Shown one piece after another: positions 6,834 through 8,359 of a stretch of 8,359 bases of DNA. The stretch spans positions 1 to 8,359 of the forward strand of contig CALLZQ010000744.1 of assembly GCA_937858255.1 (NCBI GenBank), given 5' to 3'. The position numbers were made by a program, and so were the translations under genes. The notes beneath the pieces are model-generated. The model made no database searches. It saw only the letters and a list, made by a program, of their open reading frames with translations, and was not told the DNA's origin. Source of the DNA: an uncultured Tabrizicola sp. GTDB taxonomy: Bacteria; Pseudomonadota; Alphaproteobacteria; Rhodobacterales; Rhodobacteraceae. Within the stretch, counting starts at the first letter, position 1. Each line of letters opens with the position of its first letter.

Positions 6834-7547
6834 TCAGGACAAAATCATCGGGCACATCGGCGCATAGAGGATCTCGTCGATCCCGATTCCCCCGGGGTCG
6901 AGATTCTGGATCGTCACCGCGCGGATCTCGGGATAGCTGCCTGCCGACTGGATATAGCCGGCTTCCACGGTTCCCTGGTCCAGAAAGCGCCGGAACTCCG
7001 CAAGCTCTTCGCCCGCTTCGTTCCAGAAGATCACGTTCATGTTGCCCTCTGGATGCCTGCGCATGACCAGATTGTCCTGTCGGCCATCCAGCCATGTCCG
7101 CAACCCGAACAGGCATTGCGGCTCGTCAAACAGGATCGTCACCACCCCGGTCCCGAGCCGCATGTTGCCCGCCCCGGTCTGCGCCGGCCCGATCCCGGCC
7201 AGCGCTTGACGCCCAAAGGCGGCATCGTACACCACCTTGGCCACCGGGGCTTCGCTGCCCGTGGCCAGCGCAAGCGGCACTGTCGCGGTGCGATCCTTCA
7301 GCACCCAGTGGCTGTCCCGCCCGCGCCCCGTGCGGATCTGCAAGCTCTGCCCCGACAGCATCTGCCCGATCCGGGCCTGCTCAATCCTCAGCGCGTCCCG
7401 GACCGACGTTTGCGCGTGGGTCTCAAAAGTCTCGACCACCGGCTTCAACGCCATCAGGTCTTCATAGGGCACCTCGGTGATCTGCAACGCCTGCGCCGCA
7501 GCCCATTGCCCCGACAGCATCCACACACACAACCAGACGGATCGCAT
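6834..7547 (-). CDS. Exported protein of unknown function
   Basis: A 237-residue protein with an N-terminal signal peptide: MRSVWLCVWMLSGQWAAAQA, with predicted cleavage after AQA at residue 20. No other membrane segment or lipobox is visible, so it should be periplasmic or secreted. After a helical region (about 30-68), the rest looks beta-rich: GVVTILFDEPQCLFGLRTWLDG at about 134-155 (a hydrophobic strand with Cys145), then NMNVIFWNEAGEEL (169-182) and a C-terminal GGIGIDEILYAP. This pattern of strands ending in an I-D-E-I motif is reminiscent of jelly-roll, carbohydrate-binding-like sandwiches, but I cannot assign a family. I start at ATG 7547, preceded by GGGAGGG, rather than the ATG at 7592, because it places the signal peptide at the N-terminus. 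It is divergent from glpX and convergent with hom. Confidence 0.8.
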   Translation of the reverse strand: MRSVWLCVWMLSGQWAAAQALQITEVPYEDLMALKPVVETFETHAQTSVRDALRIEQARIGQMLSGQSLQIRTGRGRDSHWVLKDRTATVPLALATGSEAPVAKVVYDAAFGRQALAGIGPAQTGAGNMRLGTGVVTILFDEPQCLFGLRTWLDGRQDNLVMRRHPEGNMNVIFWNEAGEELAEFRRFLDQGTVEAGYIQSAGSYPEIRAVTIQNLDPGGIGIDEILYAPMCPMILS

Positions 7548-7625
7548 CAGCCCTCCCGACTCACCCGAACCAGCCTCGCATGGCATTCGCACGACGTCAC
7601 GCGCCGACCGTTAGCGCTACCGAAC

Positions 7626-7654
7626 TTGCCCGGCTTACATTGGCAGGCTATGCC
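7626..7654 (+). promoter_or_regulatory. Candidate glpX promoter
   Basis: TTGCCC (7626-7631), a 17-nt spacer and TATGCC (7649-7654) lie in the 139-bp divergent gap ahead of glpX. The match to the sigma-70 consensus is partial. It resembles the TTGCCT-17-TAAGAG arrangement before hom, which may reflect lineage promoter style or chance. Confidence 0.3.
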
Positions 7655-7686
7655 CGCCGAAATGGCGCTTTACAAAGGATTTTACC

Positions 7687-8328
7687 ATGGCCAATGCCGC
7701 CGATTTTCAGGACCGTCTGCTTTCTCTGGGGCTTGCCCGCGTTTCAGAAGCGGCGGCCTTGGCCAGTGCCCGGCTGATCGGCCGCGGTGATGAAAAGGCC
7801 GCCGATCAGGCCGCCGTCAACGCGATGCGCGACCAGCTGAACCTGTTGGACATCGCCGGCGTGGTGGTGATCGGCGAGGGAGAGCGGGATGAGGCGCCGA
7901 TGCTCTATATCGGCGAAGAGGTCGGCACCGGCAATGGCCCGGCGGTGGATATCGCGCTCGATCCGCTGGAAGGCACGACGCTGACCGCCAAGGATATGCC
8001 GAATGCGCTGACCGTCATTGCCATGGCGCCGCGCGGCACCCTGCTGCACGCCCCCGATGTCTATATGGAAAAGCTGGCCATCGGCCCGGGGTATAAACCC
8101 GGCACCGTGACCATGGCGATGAGCCCCTCCGAGCGCGTCTCGGCCCTCGCCGCCGCCAAGGGGGTTTCGACCGAAAACATCACCGTCTGCGTGCTGGAAC
8201 GCCCCCGGCATGAGGATCTGATCGCCGAAATCCGCTCGACCGGGGCCTCGATCCGGCTGATCACCGATGGCGATGTGGCGGGGGTGATGCAATGCGCCGA
8301 ACCTGCCGTTACCGGCCACGACATTTAA
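7687..8328 (+). CDS. glpX: Class II fructose-1,6-bisphosphatase, interrupted near right edge
   Basis: Hydrolyses fructose-1,6-bisphosphate to fructose-6-phosphate in gluconeogenesis and, where present, the Calvin cycle; cytoplasmic and metal-dependent. Aligning by eye with E. coli GlpX, the metal and active-site residues Asp33, Glu57, Asp85, Glu88 and Thr90 correspond to Asp40 (GDEKAAD), Glu64 (IGEGERDEAP), Asp92 and Glu95 (DPLEGTT) and Thr97 here. HAPDVYMEKL (121-130) and ITDGDVAGVM are also family blocks. AAAGGA 7 nt before ATG 7687 supports the start. The frame stops at TAA 8326-8328 after 213 residues, whereas the family is about 320. The bases beyond the stop still resemble the next conserved GlpX block, so the true gene most likely continues past the window and the stop is a mutation or sequence error. 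hom and glpX are commonly close neighbours in this group. Confidence 0.93.
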   Translation: MANAADFQDRLLSLGLARVSEAAALASARLIGRGDEKAADQAAVNAMRDQLNLLDIAGVVVIGEGERDEAPMLYIGEEVGTGNGPAVDIALDPLEGTTLTAKDMPNALTVIAMAPRGTLLHAPDVYMEKLAIGPGYKPGTVTMAMSPSERVSALAAAKGVSTENITVCVLERPRHEDLIAEIRSTGASIRLITDGDVAGVMQCAEPAVTGHDI

Positions 8329-8359
8329 ATGGGGTTGGGGGGCGGCCCCCAAGGGGGGG
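8329..8359 (+). other. Degenerate continuation of glpX at the sequence end
   Basis: Read in the glpX frame past the stop, these bases give M-G-L-G-G-G-P-Q-G-G. The expected GlpX block after GxD is roughly (I/M)YMGSGGAPEGV. Each mismatch, including the stop itself (TAA for TAC or TAT), can be explained by one base change per codon, several of them toward G or within homopolymer runs, and the sequence ends in seven Gs. This looks like low-quality sequence at a contig end. Confidence 0.6.

Noticed and set aside
7094..7480. Plus-strand frames opposite the exported-protein gene
   Set aside because: They are Ser/Pro/Ala/Arg-rich shadows; the minus-strand gene has a signal peptide and a proper ribosome binding site.
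8335..8352. Hairpin TTGGGGG/CCCCCAA read as a glpX terminator
   Set aside because: There is no T run, and in frame these bases still resemble the next glpX codons, so the dyad is probably a product of miscalled G/C runs.
1..8359. Mobile element, CRISPR array, tRNA or rRNA
   Set aside because: No transposase motif, regularly spaced repeats, target-site duplication or RNA-gene fold was seen on reading both strands.

Overview
This window looks like ordinary chromosome from a GC-rich alphaproteobacterium, most likely a member of the Rhodobacterales (Rhodobacter/Paracoccus type). The evidence is strong G/C bias at third codon positions, a tetrameric-type sarcosine oxidase beta subunit, a TadG-vWA/TadE/TadE gene trio, and homoserine dehydrogenase followed shortly by class II fructose-1,6-bisphosphatase. 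The genus cannot be fixed from the sequence alone.

Layout, left to right: (1) the minus-strand 5' part of soxB (sarcosine oxidase beta), running off the left edge; (2) a 446-bp divergent intergenic region with a candidate soxB promoter and a 17-bp inverted repeat; (3) a compact plus-strand cluster of three pilus-assembly-like genes: a TadG-like von Willebrand A protein carrying an apparent -1 frameshift, then two TadE-like minor pilin genes, closed by a strong rho-independent terminator; (4) a convergent minus-strand gene for a small two-helix membrane protein of unknown function; (5) a small lipoprotein gene; (6) hom, homoserine dehydrogenase with a C-terminal ACT domain; (7) a convergent minus-strand gene for an exported protein of unknown function, its stop only 4 bp from the hom stop; (8) glpX, broken by an in-frame stop about 30 bases before the right edge.

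The genes fall into separate functions: sarcosine/methylamine catabolism (soxB), cell-surface appendage or secretion accessory proteins (Tad trio), threonine/methionine precursor synthesis (hom), and gluconeogenesis/Calvin cycle (glpX). Only the Tad trio looks like a real operon, with an ATGA overlap followed by a 15-nt gap.

I found no convincing new biological system, mobile element, CRISPR array, tRNA or rRNA. The most useful observations are two probable lesions or sequence errors. One is a single-base deletion in the TadG-like gene near 2611-2613. The other is a degenerating right end, where glpX homology continues past the stop with several single-base differences and a run of G, as expected of a low-quality contig end. 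Three conserved-looking but functionally unknown proteins are also described.
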